A DNA stretch of 28,934 nucleotides from JAVEYA01 sp034003745 (GTDB taxonomy: Bacteria > Bacillota > Peptococcia > DRI-13 > PHAD01): contig JAVEYA010000021.1 of the NCBI GenBank assembly GCA_034003745.1, positions 1 through 28,934 of the forward strand, in the 5' to 3' direction. Position 1 is the first letter of the stretch; the number at the start of each line of letters is the position of its first letter. The notes below the pieces were generated by a model. That model worked only from the letters and a program-made list of their open reading frames with translations, ran no database searches and had not been told where the DNA came from. The translations under genes and the position numbers were made by a program. This document shows, in pieces, positions 21,958 through 28,934 of this stretch.

Positions 21958-23577
21958 TTATTCTTCCGAAGCTACTGTGCCGATAGGCACCAGGAGCCTT
22001 TTCATGATGTGCGCTTCAGCAGGTTCGGTGGCTAAGCTGACTGCTACCAAGACTACCGCGGAAAGCGGCAGAGCGATGGCGATGGGTTCGATGACGGTCC
22101 AGGGAAATCCGGCGAGGGTTGCTTTGCCGAAGAGCGCCATACTGATGCCCAGGCCAGCCGAGCCTTTGGCATAGACAAAAACCAATAAGAAGAGCGTGGT
22201 GAAAGTACCGATGACCATACTGGCAATCGCTCCGATCCGGGTAACCCGCGGCCAGTAAAGCGCGGCGGTATAGGCCGGCAGAAAAGCCGCGGCGCAGGTA
22301 CCCATGAACGTGGTAGTAGCCACGGCGATAATACCCGCCGGCAGACGGAAAGTCAGCCAAACCGTGACAATCATGGCGACCACAAGTCCAATGCGGTTAA
22401 TCAAAAGAGAGTTCCCCTTGCCGTCTTTCTTTCTCAGACTTTCGTACAAGTCACGGCTGATGGAGGTGCCGATGACATGAAACTGGCCGCTCATCGTGGA
22501 CATGGCGGCTGCCAGCAGAGTGAGCGTGAAGATATACGTGAACCAGCCGGGCATAGCGCTGTCGATATACAGCGGAATAATCTTATCCACGTTCGGCGCA
22601 TGGGTGACCGGGTCGATAGCGGCCATCAGGGCGAGCTGCCCGCTTTGCTGCATGAAATGGACATTGGTTAAGGCGCCTACGACAAAAGCTACGCCGGTCA
22701 TAAAGAGAATAAAAACGCCGCCGATGACTACCGCACGGTTTAATTCCCGCGGGGATTTGACCGTCAGATAGCGGACAACCAGTTGCGGCTGCGCCAGCAC
22801 ACCGATGCCTACCCCCATGACCAGAGTGGAAACAACAATCCACCAGTATTCCGACAGGAAGGCCGGCATGCTGGTCCAGCCCAGATGACCTTTGGCTGCC
22901 AGCGCAGCCGGGACCTGTGCGGTAAGCGCGGTCAGGGCCTCATGCGCGGGGATAATGCCGCCGAGTTTGGCGTACGTCATAATCAGGAGGGTCACCATGC
23001 CAAAGAACATAATGGTGCCTTGCAGGGCGTCGGTATAAACAACACCCTTTAAGCCTCCTGTAAGGACATAGGCTCCCACAAACAAGGCAAAAATCCATAC
23101 CGCCCAGTTATAATTGATGTGCAGGATTTGCTCCAGGAATCTGGCGCCCCCGATCATTACCGCGGCGGCATACAAAGGCATGGCGACGGCGACAAGGGTG
23201 GCGGAAAAATGTTTGATAAACCTTGACTTAAAGCGCAACCCTAAAAATTCAGGGAAGGTCTGTGCGCCAAGGTTGCGTCCCACAATGAGGGTGCGTTTGC
23301 CAAAAACGACGAAGGCTATGAAGATGCCCACGAAAATATTAAAAACAGTCAGCCATAACAGGCTCATGCCGAACATGCCTGCATTGCCGCCGAAACCGAC
23401 AATGGCGGAGGTGCTGATAAAGGTGGAGCCATAGGCCATGGCCATTAAATAGGGATGGACATTGCCGCCGGCAATCAGATAATCCTTCTCAGAATGCGTA
23501 CGACGATAGGCTAAATATCCCAGGCCCAAGGTAGCCGCAATATAGACCACGATAACGATTAAGAGCGTCGGATTCAT
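21958..23577 (-). CDS. Sodium:solute symporter (SSS family)
   Basis: A 539-residue membrane transporter with about 13 helices, starting at ATG 23577, eight bases after AAAGGAG; the GTG at 23586 is too close to that site. Family features include 'AYRRTHSEKDYLIAGG' after helix one, 'MAYGSTFISTSAIVGFGG' (Na+-site region), 'TFPEFLGLRF' and 'GGLKGVVYTDALQGTIMF', then 'AAAMSTMSGQFHVIGTS'. It imports a solute with Na+. It is preceded by the 35-aa accessory protein gene, and both lie behind a T-box leader, so the solute is probably an amino acid or a compound tied to the supply of one. The ligand is not decided by sequence. Confidence 0.92.
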   Translation of the reverse strand: MNPTLLIVIVVYIAATLGLGYLAYRRTHSEKDYLIAGGNVHPYLMAMAYGSTFISTSAIVGFGGNAGMFGMSLLWLTVFNIFVGIFIAFVVFGKRTLIVGRNLGAQTFPEFLGLRFKSRFIKHFSATLVAVAMPLYAAAVMIGGARFLEQILHINYNWAVWIFALFVGAYVLTGGLKGVVYTDALQGTIMFFGMVTLLIMTYAKLGGIIPAHEALTALTAQVPAALAAKGHLGWTSMPAFLSEYWWIVVSTLVMGVGIGVLAQPQLVVRYLTVKSPRELNRAVVIGGVFILFMTGVAFVVGALTNVHFMQQSGQLALMAAIDPVTHAPNVDKIIPLYIDSAMPGWFTYIFTLTLLAAAMSTMSGQFHVIGTSISRDLYESLRKKDGKGNSLLINRIGLVVAMIVTVWLTFRLPAGIIAVATTTFMGTCAAAFLPAYTAALYWPRVTRIGAIASMVIGTFTTLFLLVFVYAKGSAGLGISMALFGKATLAGFPWTVIEPIAIALPLSAVVLVAVSLATEPAEAHIMKRLLVPIGTVASEE

Positions 23578-23628
23578 GTTGCTCACTCCTTTAATAAGTA
23601 TTAGTCCGTAAGTTTAAGTAAAGACGGC

Positions 23629-23736
23629 TTACTCCTCAGAGTTCCAATGGGTCACGCCATAAACAACGCACAGGACAGCTGATGTAATGCATAAAATATA
23701 GGCCAGCCAGATTTGCGGGTCAGGAATACCGAACAT
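23629..23736 (-). CDS. Symporter small accessory protein, 35 aa
   Basis: A 35-codon gene 51 bases upstream of the symporter gene. ATG 23736 follows GGAGGTGA with good spacing. The product begins MFGIPDPQIW, runs through one membrane helix (about residues 9-27) and ends in a hydrophilic tail (VTHWNSEE). I know short proteins with this MFG-PDP start and single helix as accessory proteins encoded beside SSS symporters. It would sit in the membrane with the transporter. Position, ribosome-binding site and composition make it convincing despite its size. Confidence 0.75.
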   Translation of the reverse strand: MFGIPDPQIWLAYILCITSAVLCVVYGVTHWNSEE

Positions 23737-23769
23737 ATGAATCACCTCCCGATAAAAAATTTAATTAAA

Positions 23770-23810
23770 GACAAAATAAAAACTTCTCATCCCTCTTGGG
23801 ACGAGAAGTT
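23770..23810 (-). terminator. T-box terminator
   Basis: Read leftward, a 13-bp stem with one G-U pair, AACTTCTCGTCCC (23810-23798) with GGGATGAGAAGTT (23793-23781), followed by TTTATTTTGT. Confidence 0.9.
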
Positions 23811-24083
23811 ATAATACTCCCGCGGTACCACCCTAATTGGCCTATACTGAAAAATAGGCCCGCTCAGCGACGTACGGAACCTGGACATGAAGTCTAGGTC
23901 GATACACCCTTCCTTTTAACGGCGGAAGCTCCGGGCAGGCCTACTTGCTTATAAGTGTTTCAGCCGCCGGCTCAGGAGAGAACTTCAGCTTTTCGTTACC
24001 CGGAAACGCTCTCAGTCTATGGCGTCTCCTCCCTGCAGGGAACATTCAAACTTACTTTTCTCCGTCATCGCTTTAAATTATAT
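23781..24083 (-). promoter_or_regulatory. T-box leader controlling the symporter genes
   Basis: A tRNA-sensing leader of about 300 bases. The invariant T-box AGGGTGGTACCGCGGG lies at 23834-23819 and is followed by the terminator. Stem I carries AGTA near 24056 and the opposing GAA at 23986-23984, the two halves of the specifier-loop motif. The bases after GAA read GTTCTC, so the specifier could be GUU (Val) or, with a shift of one, UUC (Phe); neither is followed by the usual purine, so I leave it open. Uncharged tRNA should stabilise the antiterminator and switch on the accessory protein and symporter. Confidence 0.92.
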
Positions 24084-24089
24084 ACAGAA

Positions 24090-24118
24090 ATTATAGCAAG
24101 TATTTTTTAGTTTGTCAC
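24090..24118 (-). promoter_or_regulatory. Promoter of the T-box transcript
   Basis: Read leftward, GTGACA (24118-24113), exactly 17 bases, then a perfect TATAAT (24095-24090). Confidence 0.75.
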
Positions 24119-24121
24119 CAA

Positions 24122-24652
24122 TTATTTCGCGCCCATGATGTTTTCCCCATAGGGAATGGCATAGCCGTCTTCAATACCGGCATAGAGCCAGTCCACCGCG
24201 GATTCGGTCGCGCAGGCGACGAGATTCTTGCAATGCCTTCTCCGGTCAACGCTGGAATAATCATAAGCTTTGATCAGCTCGAGACATACGACGGAACCGT
24301 TTCTTTCGGCAAATTCATTGACCAGATTGTTGAAAAGCCGCATTTTGCCTTCCGGACCGAACATTTGCTTGCTTCTTTCCTCCAGTGTCTGTGTTTCGGC
24401 CGGATATCTGCCGTGGATGATTCCGGCGCCCATCACTGCGCCCAGCAGAGCGCCGCAGGTATTACCGGTACCGCCTACGCCGCCGCCCATCCCGGATGCG
24501 ATGGTGACCAGCTCCCGGGGAAATACCGTCATTTTCTCGTCTGAGAGCGTGTCCAGCATGGCCTTGAAGGTGCTTTCACAGCAGTTCATCCCGCTTTTAT
24601 AATTCTCCTTGGCTCTTTCAACGGCGGTGGTTTTAAACTCCTCTTTTGTCAC
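24122..24652 (-). CDS. C_GCAxxG_C_C family protein
   Basis: A 176-residue cysteine-rich soluble protein. GTG 24652 is chosen because GGAGGAGG lies seven bases upstream; the ATG at 24670 overlaps that site. The family signature is 'GMGGGVGGTGNTCGALLGAVM' split over residues 54-74 with Cys66. Further conserved cysteines are 24-25 (MNCC), 123 (VVCLEL), 141 and 147, the last two in the spacing 'HCKNLVACA'. The family is thought to be redox-active or metal/Fe-S binding, often near flavoproteins and reductases in anaerobes; its reaction is unknown. It lies 65 bases downstream of the AEC transporter gene on the same strand, so co-transcription is possible. Confidence 0.85.
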   Translation of the reverse strand: MTKEEFKTTAVERAKENYKSGMNCCESTFKAMLDTLSDEKMTVFPRELVTIASGMGGGVGGTGNTCGALLGAVMGAGIIHGRYPAETQTLEERSKQMFGPEGKMRLFNNLVNEFAERNGSVVCLELIKAYDYSSVDRRRHCKNLVACATESAVDWLYAGIEDGYAIPYGENIMGAK

Positions 24653-24717
24653 AAGAATAGCCTCCTCCATAAAAAATACTTTATCCCCAATGTATCCATT
24701 ATAACAAAAATATCAGG

Positions 24718-25611
24718 CTATAACACAGTCAGCAAAACGCTTAAGGTTAAAATACTAAAGAGGGTACTCAATAATGTAATCGAGGAGACCAATTGGGGTT
24801 CGCAATCGAATTCAATCGAATACATAACCATAATCGCAGCCGAAGGCATGGCGCCCAGGATAATCATGACCTTGGCCAGCATTGGTTCCACCGGTAAAAG
24901 CAACGTGAGTATATAAGCGATAGCCGGGGATAAGAACAACCGGACCAGAATACCGATGGAGGCCAGATCCCATTGAATTTTTACCAATTTTATTTCAGCG
25001 AGTTGCATCCCTAAGGCCAGCATAGTCAGAATGATCGAAGCGTCGGCCACCATGCTGACAGCGCTATAAATATTTTCCGGCAGCGGCAAATGGAGATACT
25101 GCCAGAGTAAGCCGATATAGACCGCGTGGACAATGGGCATCTTCGCAACGGAAATGAGTGATTTTTTGACGTTGAAATTTCCTCTGGCTACATAATACAG
25201 ACCCACTGTACTCATAACAATGGCGTGCAGGACCATGATGGCTATCGCGTAATCAAAAGCGGCCTGGCCATAAGCGAAGAGCATCAGCGGAGCGCCGAAA
25301 TTGCCGTTATTCATAAAGGCGGCGGAGGAAATCAGCGCGCCGGCCTGCACGGAAGAGTATTTGCGCCAGGAAGAGACAATTTTGATCACGGCAATTAATA
25401 CCGCCGATAAAACAAGAGAATAAACCAAAATGTTCAGGTAGCCGGCGTCGAGTTTGGCAGTATAAAAAGTGCGGAAAATCAAAGGAGGCGTCATCAGATA
25501 TAAAGCGGTGGTGGTCAGGGATTTGATATGCAGTTTAAAAATTTTTTGTCCCAGAAAACCGGCCGCAAAAATCAATAAAACCGGCAGGAGAACCTGAATC
25601 AGCATGACCAT
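24718..25611 (-). CDS. AEC-family (auxin efflux carrier-like) transporter
   Basis: A 297-residue polytopic membrane protein, about ten helices. ATG 25611 is preceded by AAGAAGGGA at eight bases and gives the normal family length; the frame is open to 25752, but that extension is polar and atypical. Typical AEC features are the N-terminal 'LPVLLIFAAGFLGQKI', 'NNGNFGAPLMLFAYG' with the conserved Asn/Gly crossing motif, and 'GAMPSAAIMVMYSIEFD' near the C-terminus. Bacterial AEC proteins move malate, malonate or other small organic anions; the substrate here is unknown. Confidence 0.88.
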   Translation of the reverse strand: MVMLIQVLLPVLLIFAAGFLGQKIFKLHIKSLTTTALYLMTPPLIFRTFYTAKLDAGYLNILVYSLVLSAVLIAVIKIVSSWRKYSSVQAGALISSAAFMNNGNFGAPLMLFAYGQAAFDYAIAIMVLHAIVMSTVGLYYVARGNFNVKKSLISVAKMPIVHAVYIGLLWQYLHLPLPENIYSAVSMVADASIILTMLALGMQLAEIKLVKIQWDLASIGILVRLFLSPAIAYILTLLLPVEPMLAKVMIILGAMPSAAIMVMYSIEFDCEPQLVSSITLLSTLFSILTLSVLLTVL

Positions 25612-25861
25612 AATCTGTATCCCTTCTTTTTCGGATAAGAACAGCCTGAATTCGAAACAATAAGAAAGAAATATTCTGTATAAATCGCTCCAACTCCTTC
25701 TTATGTGTGTACGATTTGGCAGGAATTGATTATTGCGTGAGGAGCATAGCATATATTAAAATCTATCTGTCTTTGATTTTTTATTTTCTAATAATTGGAT
25801 ATCTAAATATTATTATTTAATATATTAATTTCCGATCATTTATTTAGTAAGGAGAATAATC
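25612..25861. other. AT-rich divergent intergenic region
   Basis: About 250 bases between the leftward AEC gene and the rightward NADH dehydrogenase gene. The right half (25750-25850) is very AT-rich and must hold the dehydrogenase promoter, but I cannot pick one -35/-10 pair with confidence. No Rex-type palindrome or hairpin terminator is evident. Confidence 0.4.
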
Positions 25862-27760
25862 ATGGCGAAGAAAGTATTAATCGTAGGGGCCGGTTATGCG
25901 GGAATTGAAGCTGCGCTCAGCTTAAATAAAAAGCGGAAAAAGGGTGAAGTGGAAATCACGCTGATCGATAAAAATGAGTATCACACCCTGCTGACGGAGC
26001 TGCACGAGACAGCGGGAAACCGCATTCCCGAGGAAGGTATCCGCATTCCGCTGAACCGGATTTTTAAGTATACCGGCGTCCAGGTACTGAACGAGGAAAT
26101 CAAAGAATTCGATTTTGAGCACAATAAACTGCAGGCTCAAAACAAGGAATACGCCTATGATTATCTCATTATGGCCATGGGCAGCACGCCGAATTTCTTC
26201 GGTATTTCCGGCTTGCAGGAACATGCTTTTACGCTGTGGTCTTTTGATGACGCCATTCGTATCCGCGAACACGTCAAGAAATGTTTTATCAAAGCCGCCC
26301 AGGAAAAAAACAAAGAGGAGCGCCGGCGTCTTTTGACCTTTGTGGTAGGCGGAGCGGGCTTCACCGGTGTGGAGATGATTGGGGAACTGGCTTTCTGGAC
26401 GAAAGATCTGGCCAGAGAACACCACATCAATCAAAAAGAAGTACGTCTGATTATTGTCGATATGCTTCCGCGTATCTTAAACAACTTATCCGAGCGCAAC
26501 GCCAAAAAGGCCCATCAGTACATGGCAAAGAAACTGGGTATCGAAATCATGCTCCAGACGCCGGTCAAGGAAGTCACCGCCGAGGGATTTTCCACGGGGG
26601 ATCAATTTATTGATACCCGGACCTTGATTTGGGCCGCCGGTATCCGGGCCGCCGAAGATGTGGATGCGATGGAACTGGAGAAAGTCGGGCCTAAGCGTCT
26701 CAAAGTAGACCAATTCGGCCGGACAGCTTTCTCCAATGTCTACGCCGTCGGCGATATCAGCTGTTTCACGGATGAAAACGGCAAGCCTTATCCCGCCATG
26801 GTCGAAAACGCTATTCAAACCGGTCATGGCGTCGCTATGAATATTCTGCGCGAGATCCGTCAAGAAAAACAAGAAAGAGTAACCGTTAAAATGCACGGCA
26901 CCATGGTCAGCGTGGGCAATTATTTTGCTGTCTCTGAAATTTTAGGCCGTGAACTGCCGGTTTGGCTTTCCGTCATCATGAAGTTTATGGTTAATATTCA
27001 TTATCTTTGGGAAATTACCGGTTTCTGGGGTGTAGCCAGGTATTTATACCATGAGACGTTGGAACGCCGTCAACGCAAATGGGTTATCGAGCAGCACTGG
27101 TCCACCCGCGTGCAAGCTTGGTGGCTGGCGCCCATACGTCTGTTCTTAGGCTGGGTATGGTTATATGAAGGCATTAAGAAGATTCTGGAGGGATGGCTGG
27201 TCAGTCCTAAACTGGCCCTGTTTTTCGGTTATGCCGGCGGCGCCGACGCCTCTTCTTCCGCGACACCGTCTTCCGATGCGGCGGTGGAAGCAGGGGAAGC
27301 CGCTGTTTCCGCGGCAGAGACGTTGCTGCATATCGATATTTTCGGTTTTTTCCAGGTGTTCCTGGAGAAGACTTCGGAAATGATTTTCCGTATCGATTTC
27401 TTACCGGTAAAATGGTTTGTTGAGCATATTGTACTGGCCAATGACACCACCCAGATGATTTTTCAAATCGGCGTCGTGCTGGCCGAGATCGGCATCGGAC
27501 TGGCGCTTTTCTCCGGTACCTTTACCTTTATTGCCGCAGCCGCATCCATTGCGCTGACTGCGAACTTTATCATGACTACCGGGATTTTCGAGAAGACCTG
27601 GTGGATGCCTTTTGCCGCGATTGCCTGTATGGCCGGCGCGGGAAGAGCTTTCGGCGTGGACTATTATCTGCTGCCTTATCTGAATAATGTCTGGGAACAT
27701 CTCTGGAAGAATCACCGGCTGAAACTGTTCTTCAAAGGCAGTCTGGAGCGGCCGGAATAG
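25862..27760 (+). CDS. Type-II NADH dehydrogenase fused to a DoxX-like membrane domain
   Basis: A 632-residue FAD-dependent NADH:quinone oxidoreductase. ATG 25862 follows AAGGAG. The N-terminal FAD site is GAGYAG (9-14), the second Rossmann motif is GGAGFTGVE (about 161-169) and 'YAVGDIS' contacts FAD. After about residue 400 the protein continues with 'WWLAPIRLFLGWVWLYEG' and several membrane helices separated by an Ala/Ser-rich linker near 460-490, a DoxX-like module. Ordinary NDH-2 proteins are about 400-450 residues and only membrane-associated; here the extra domain would anchor the enzyme and perhaps form or shape the quinone site. It would feed electrons from NADH to the quinone pool without pumping protons. 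The polyprenyl synthase gene follows after 37 bases. Confidence 0.88.
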   Translation: MAKKVLIVGAGYAGIEAALSLNKKRKKGEVEITLIDKNEYHTLLTELHETAGNRIPEEGIRIPLNRIFKYTGVQVLNEEIKEFDFEHNKLQAQNKEYAYDYLIMAMGSTPNFFGISGLQEHAFTLWSFDDAIRIREHVKKCFIKAAQEKNKEERRRLLTFVVGGAGFTGVEMIGELAFWTKDLAREHHINQKEVRLIIVDMLPRILNNLSERNAKKAHQYMAKKLGIEIMLQTPVKEVTAEGFSTGDQFIDTRTLIWAAGIRAAEDVDAMELEKVGPKRLKVDQFGRTAFSNVYAVGDISCFTDENGKPYPAMVENAIQTGHGVAMNILREIRQEKQERVTVKMHGTMVSVGNYFAVSEILGRELPVWLSVIMKFMVNIHYLWEITGFWGVARYLYHETLERRQRKWVIEQHWSTRVQAWWLAPIRLFLGWVWLYEGIKKILEGWLVSPKLALFFGYAGGADASSSATPSSDAAVEAGEAAVSAAETLLHIDIFGFFQVFLEKTSEMIFRIDFLPVKWFVEHIVLANDTTQMIFQIGVVLAEIGIGLALFSGTFTFIAAAASIALTANFIMTTGIFEKTWWMPFAAIACMAGAGRAFGVDYYLLPYLNNVWEHLWKNHRLKLFFKGSLERPE

Positions 27761-27797
27761 ATAATACCAACCTCTGTAAAGGAGGAATAAAGACAGT

Positions 27798-28757
27798 ATG
27801 TGGGAAAAATATCCCTTTATCCATAGTGAACTTGAGGCTGTAGACGCTTATCTGGCGGCAAAATTTCCTAAGCAGGGCGGGGTTTTAAGCAACCTTACGA
27901 AAAAATCACTGCAAGCGGGGGGCAAGAAACTAAGACCTGTTCTGGCGATTATTTCCGGCATGTTCGGCGATTACTCCCGGGAGAAGTTGATCCCGCTGGC
28001 CGCGGCATTGGAGACGCTGCATACGGCTACGCTGGTTCATGACGATATTATCGACAACGCAGATACCAGAAGAGGACAACCTACTGTTGCCGCCAAACAC
28101 GGCATTAATTTGGCCGTCTATGCCGGCGACTATCTGTTGGTGAAAGCGGTCTTAATGTTGTCCGAAGCCGGTCTTCCGCCGGAAAAAATGCGGGATATTG
28201 CGCTGGCGCTGGAAGCAATGTGCGTGGGCGAGGTAGACCAGTACTTGGGCCGCAACAGGATTCCGAGCATGCGGGCATACCTGAAGCGCATTATGCGCAA
28301 AACAGGGATACTCTTGTCCGCTTCCTGCGCACTGGGCGCTTTTGCCGCAGACTGCAGCGAACAGCAGGTCAAAGCCCTCGGTAAATTCGGCATGTATTTC
28401 GGGACTGCTTTCCAGATTCGTGATGATTTGCTGGATTTGGACGCAGCCCATGATGCGTCCGGTAAGATCGGCAAGCCCGTCATCCGTGACCTGCAAGAAG
28501 GCGTCATCACCCTCCCGGTAATTTTCGCGGCTTATCGCAACGCGGGTGTGAAAAAGCAGCTGGAAACATTTTTTAACGGACGCGGAGGGGAAGCTGCCAA
28601 ACTGGCCCAAGCGGTGGTCAAAGCGGGAGGCGCCGAAGAGTCGCAGCGTATCCAGCAAAAATATATCCAAAAATGCCTGAAGCTCTTAAAAGGCTTCCCG
28701 CAGACAGAACATAGACAGGCATTAGAGGAAGCGGTATTATGGTTGGCGGCCTGTTGA
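27798..28757 (+). CDS. Polyprenyl diphosphate synthase (long-chain, trans)
   Basis: A 319-residue isoprenoid chain-elongating enzyme. ATG 27798 is preceded by AAAGGAGGAA. The first aspartate-rich motif is DDIID (82-86) followed by 'RRGQPT', the second is DDLLD (209-213), and 'GGKKLRP' (41-47) binds pyrophosphate. The small-to-medium residues just before the first motif ('LHTATLVHDD') suit long products, so heptaprenyl- or octaprenyl-type chains for menaquinone are likely. It probably forms an operon with the quinone-reducing NADH dehydrogenase upstream, linking quinone tail synthesis to quinone reduction. It could also make chains for undecaprenyl-like lipids, although that is usually done by cis-type enzymes. 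Confidence 0.9.
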   Translation: MWEKYPFIHSELEAVDAYLAAKFPKQGGVLSNLTKKSLQAGGKKLRPVLAIISGMFGDYSREKLIPLAAALETLHTATLVHDDIIDNADTRRGQPTVAAKHGINLAVYAGDYLLVKAVLMLSEAGLPPEKMRDIALALEAMCVGEVDQYLGRNRIPSMRAYLKRIMRKTGILLSASCALGAFAADCSEQQVKALGKFGMYFGTAFQIRDDLLDLDAAHDASGKIGKPVIRDLQEGVITLPVIFAAYRNAGVKKQLETFFNGRGGEAAKLAQAVVKAGGAEESQRIQQKYIQKCLKLLKGFPQTEHRQALEEAVLWLAAC

Positions 28758-28829
28758 TAAACGCCCAACTGAGCATTTGGAACAGGCCGCTACATCTGTG
28801 CGTAAACGGGGCTGTCGCAGTAACAGCAC

Positions 28830-28880
28830 CCTAAAAAAAACAAAAGGCGGCGACTGGCAGATGCCAGAAGCCGTCTTTTG
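28830..28880 (-). terminator. Terminator at the right edge, mainly leftward
   Basis: CAAAAGGCGGC (28841-28851) pairs with GCCGTCTTTTG (28870-28880), and CTGGCA with TGCCAG inside. Read leftward the hairpin is followed by TTTTTTTT (28839-28832); read rightward there is no good T-run. It therefore mainly ends a leftward gene lying beyond 28934, and may also stop the polyprenyl synthase transcript. Confidence 0.75.
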
Positions 28881-28934
28881 CCGTAAAATATAAGTTGTGA
28901 AGACAAACATTTTACAGCCAGAGTATACATTAAC

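Noticed and set aside
1..28934. Mobile elements, CRISPR arrays, phage genes, rRNA and tRNA
   Set aside because: No transposase, integrase, regularly spaced repeats, or structured tRNA/rRNA sequences were recognised; gene order looks like stable chromosome.

Overview
The window looks like the chromosome of an anaerobic or microaerophilic Firmicute. The evidence is leader RNAs ending in intrinsic terminators (a T-box and a glycine-type riboswitch), strong AGGAGG ribosome-binding sites, several TTG/GTG starts, sigma-A-like promoters, and orphan subunits of a Na+-pumping decarboxylase. A Negativicutes/Sporomusaceae-like host is my guess, from gene content only. I see no insertion sequence, phage, CRISPR array, rRNA or tRNA; coding density is ordinary.

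Left part (1-1200): a lipoprotein with a DUF1980-like domain, a structured leader with an intrinsic terminator and possible competing hairpins, a 61-residue two-helix membrane protein, and a long nested palindrome. Positions 1207-8300, leftward: two saccharopine/carboxynorspermidine dehydrogenase-like enzymes flank a complete PotABCD-type ABC importer. The upstream dehydrogenase has its own promoter, a glycine-type riboswitch with terminator, and its own 3' terminator. The transporter plus second dehydrogenase start from a promoter embedded in a 12-bp-arm palindrome. A class-III aminotransferase (8456-9796) is divergent. Together these suggest uptake and processing of an amine or amino-acid-like compound, linked to glycine.

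Middle (9884-17769): an HSL-type alpha/beta hydrolase; a large-subunit KatE-type catalase whose ribosome-binding site lies in a long hairpin; a DUF4474 protein with a metallophosphoesterase; orphan beta and gamma (41 aa) subunits of a Na+-translocating decarboxylase; and an archaeal-type cofactor-independent phosphoglycerate mutase.

Positions 17770-21950: a FadR-type GntR regulator precedes a four-gene operon encoding a split aconitase-X enzyme and a split UxaA-type dehydratase/lyase. Near-identical 16-bp operators lie upstream of the regulator and upstream of the operon. This looks like a substrate-inducible catabolic operon for a hydroxy acid, possibly a hydroxyproline- or sugar-acid-like compound; the substrate is unknown.

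Right part (21958-28934): an SSS-family Na+/solute symporter with a 35-residue accessory membrane protein, both behind a T-box leader; a C_GCAxxG_C_C redox-type protein; an AEC-family transporter; a type-II NADH dehydrogenase fused to a DoxX-like membrane domain; and a long-chain polyprenyl diphosphate synthase. The last two are probably linked through quinone metabolism. A terminator at the right edge implies a leftward gene just outside the window.
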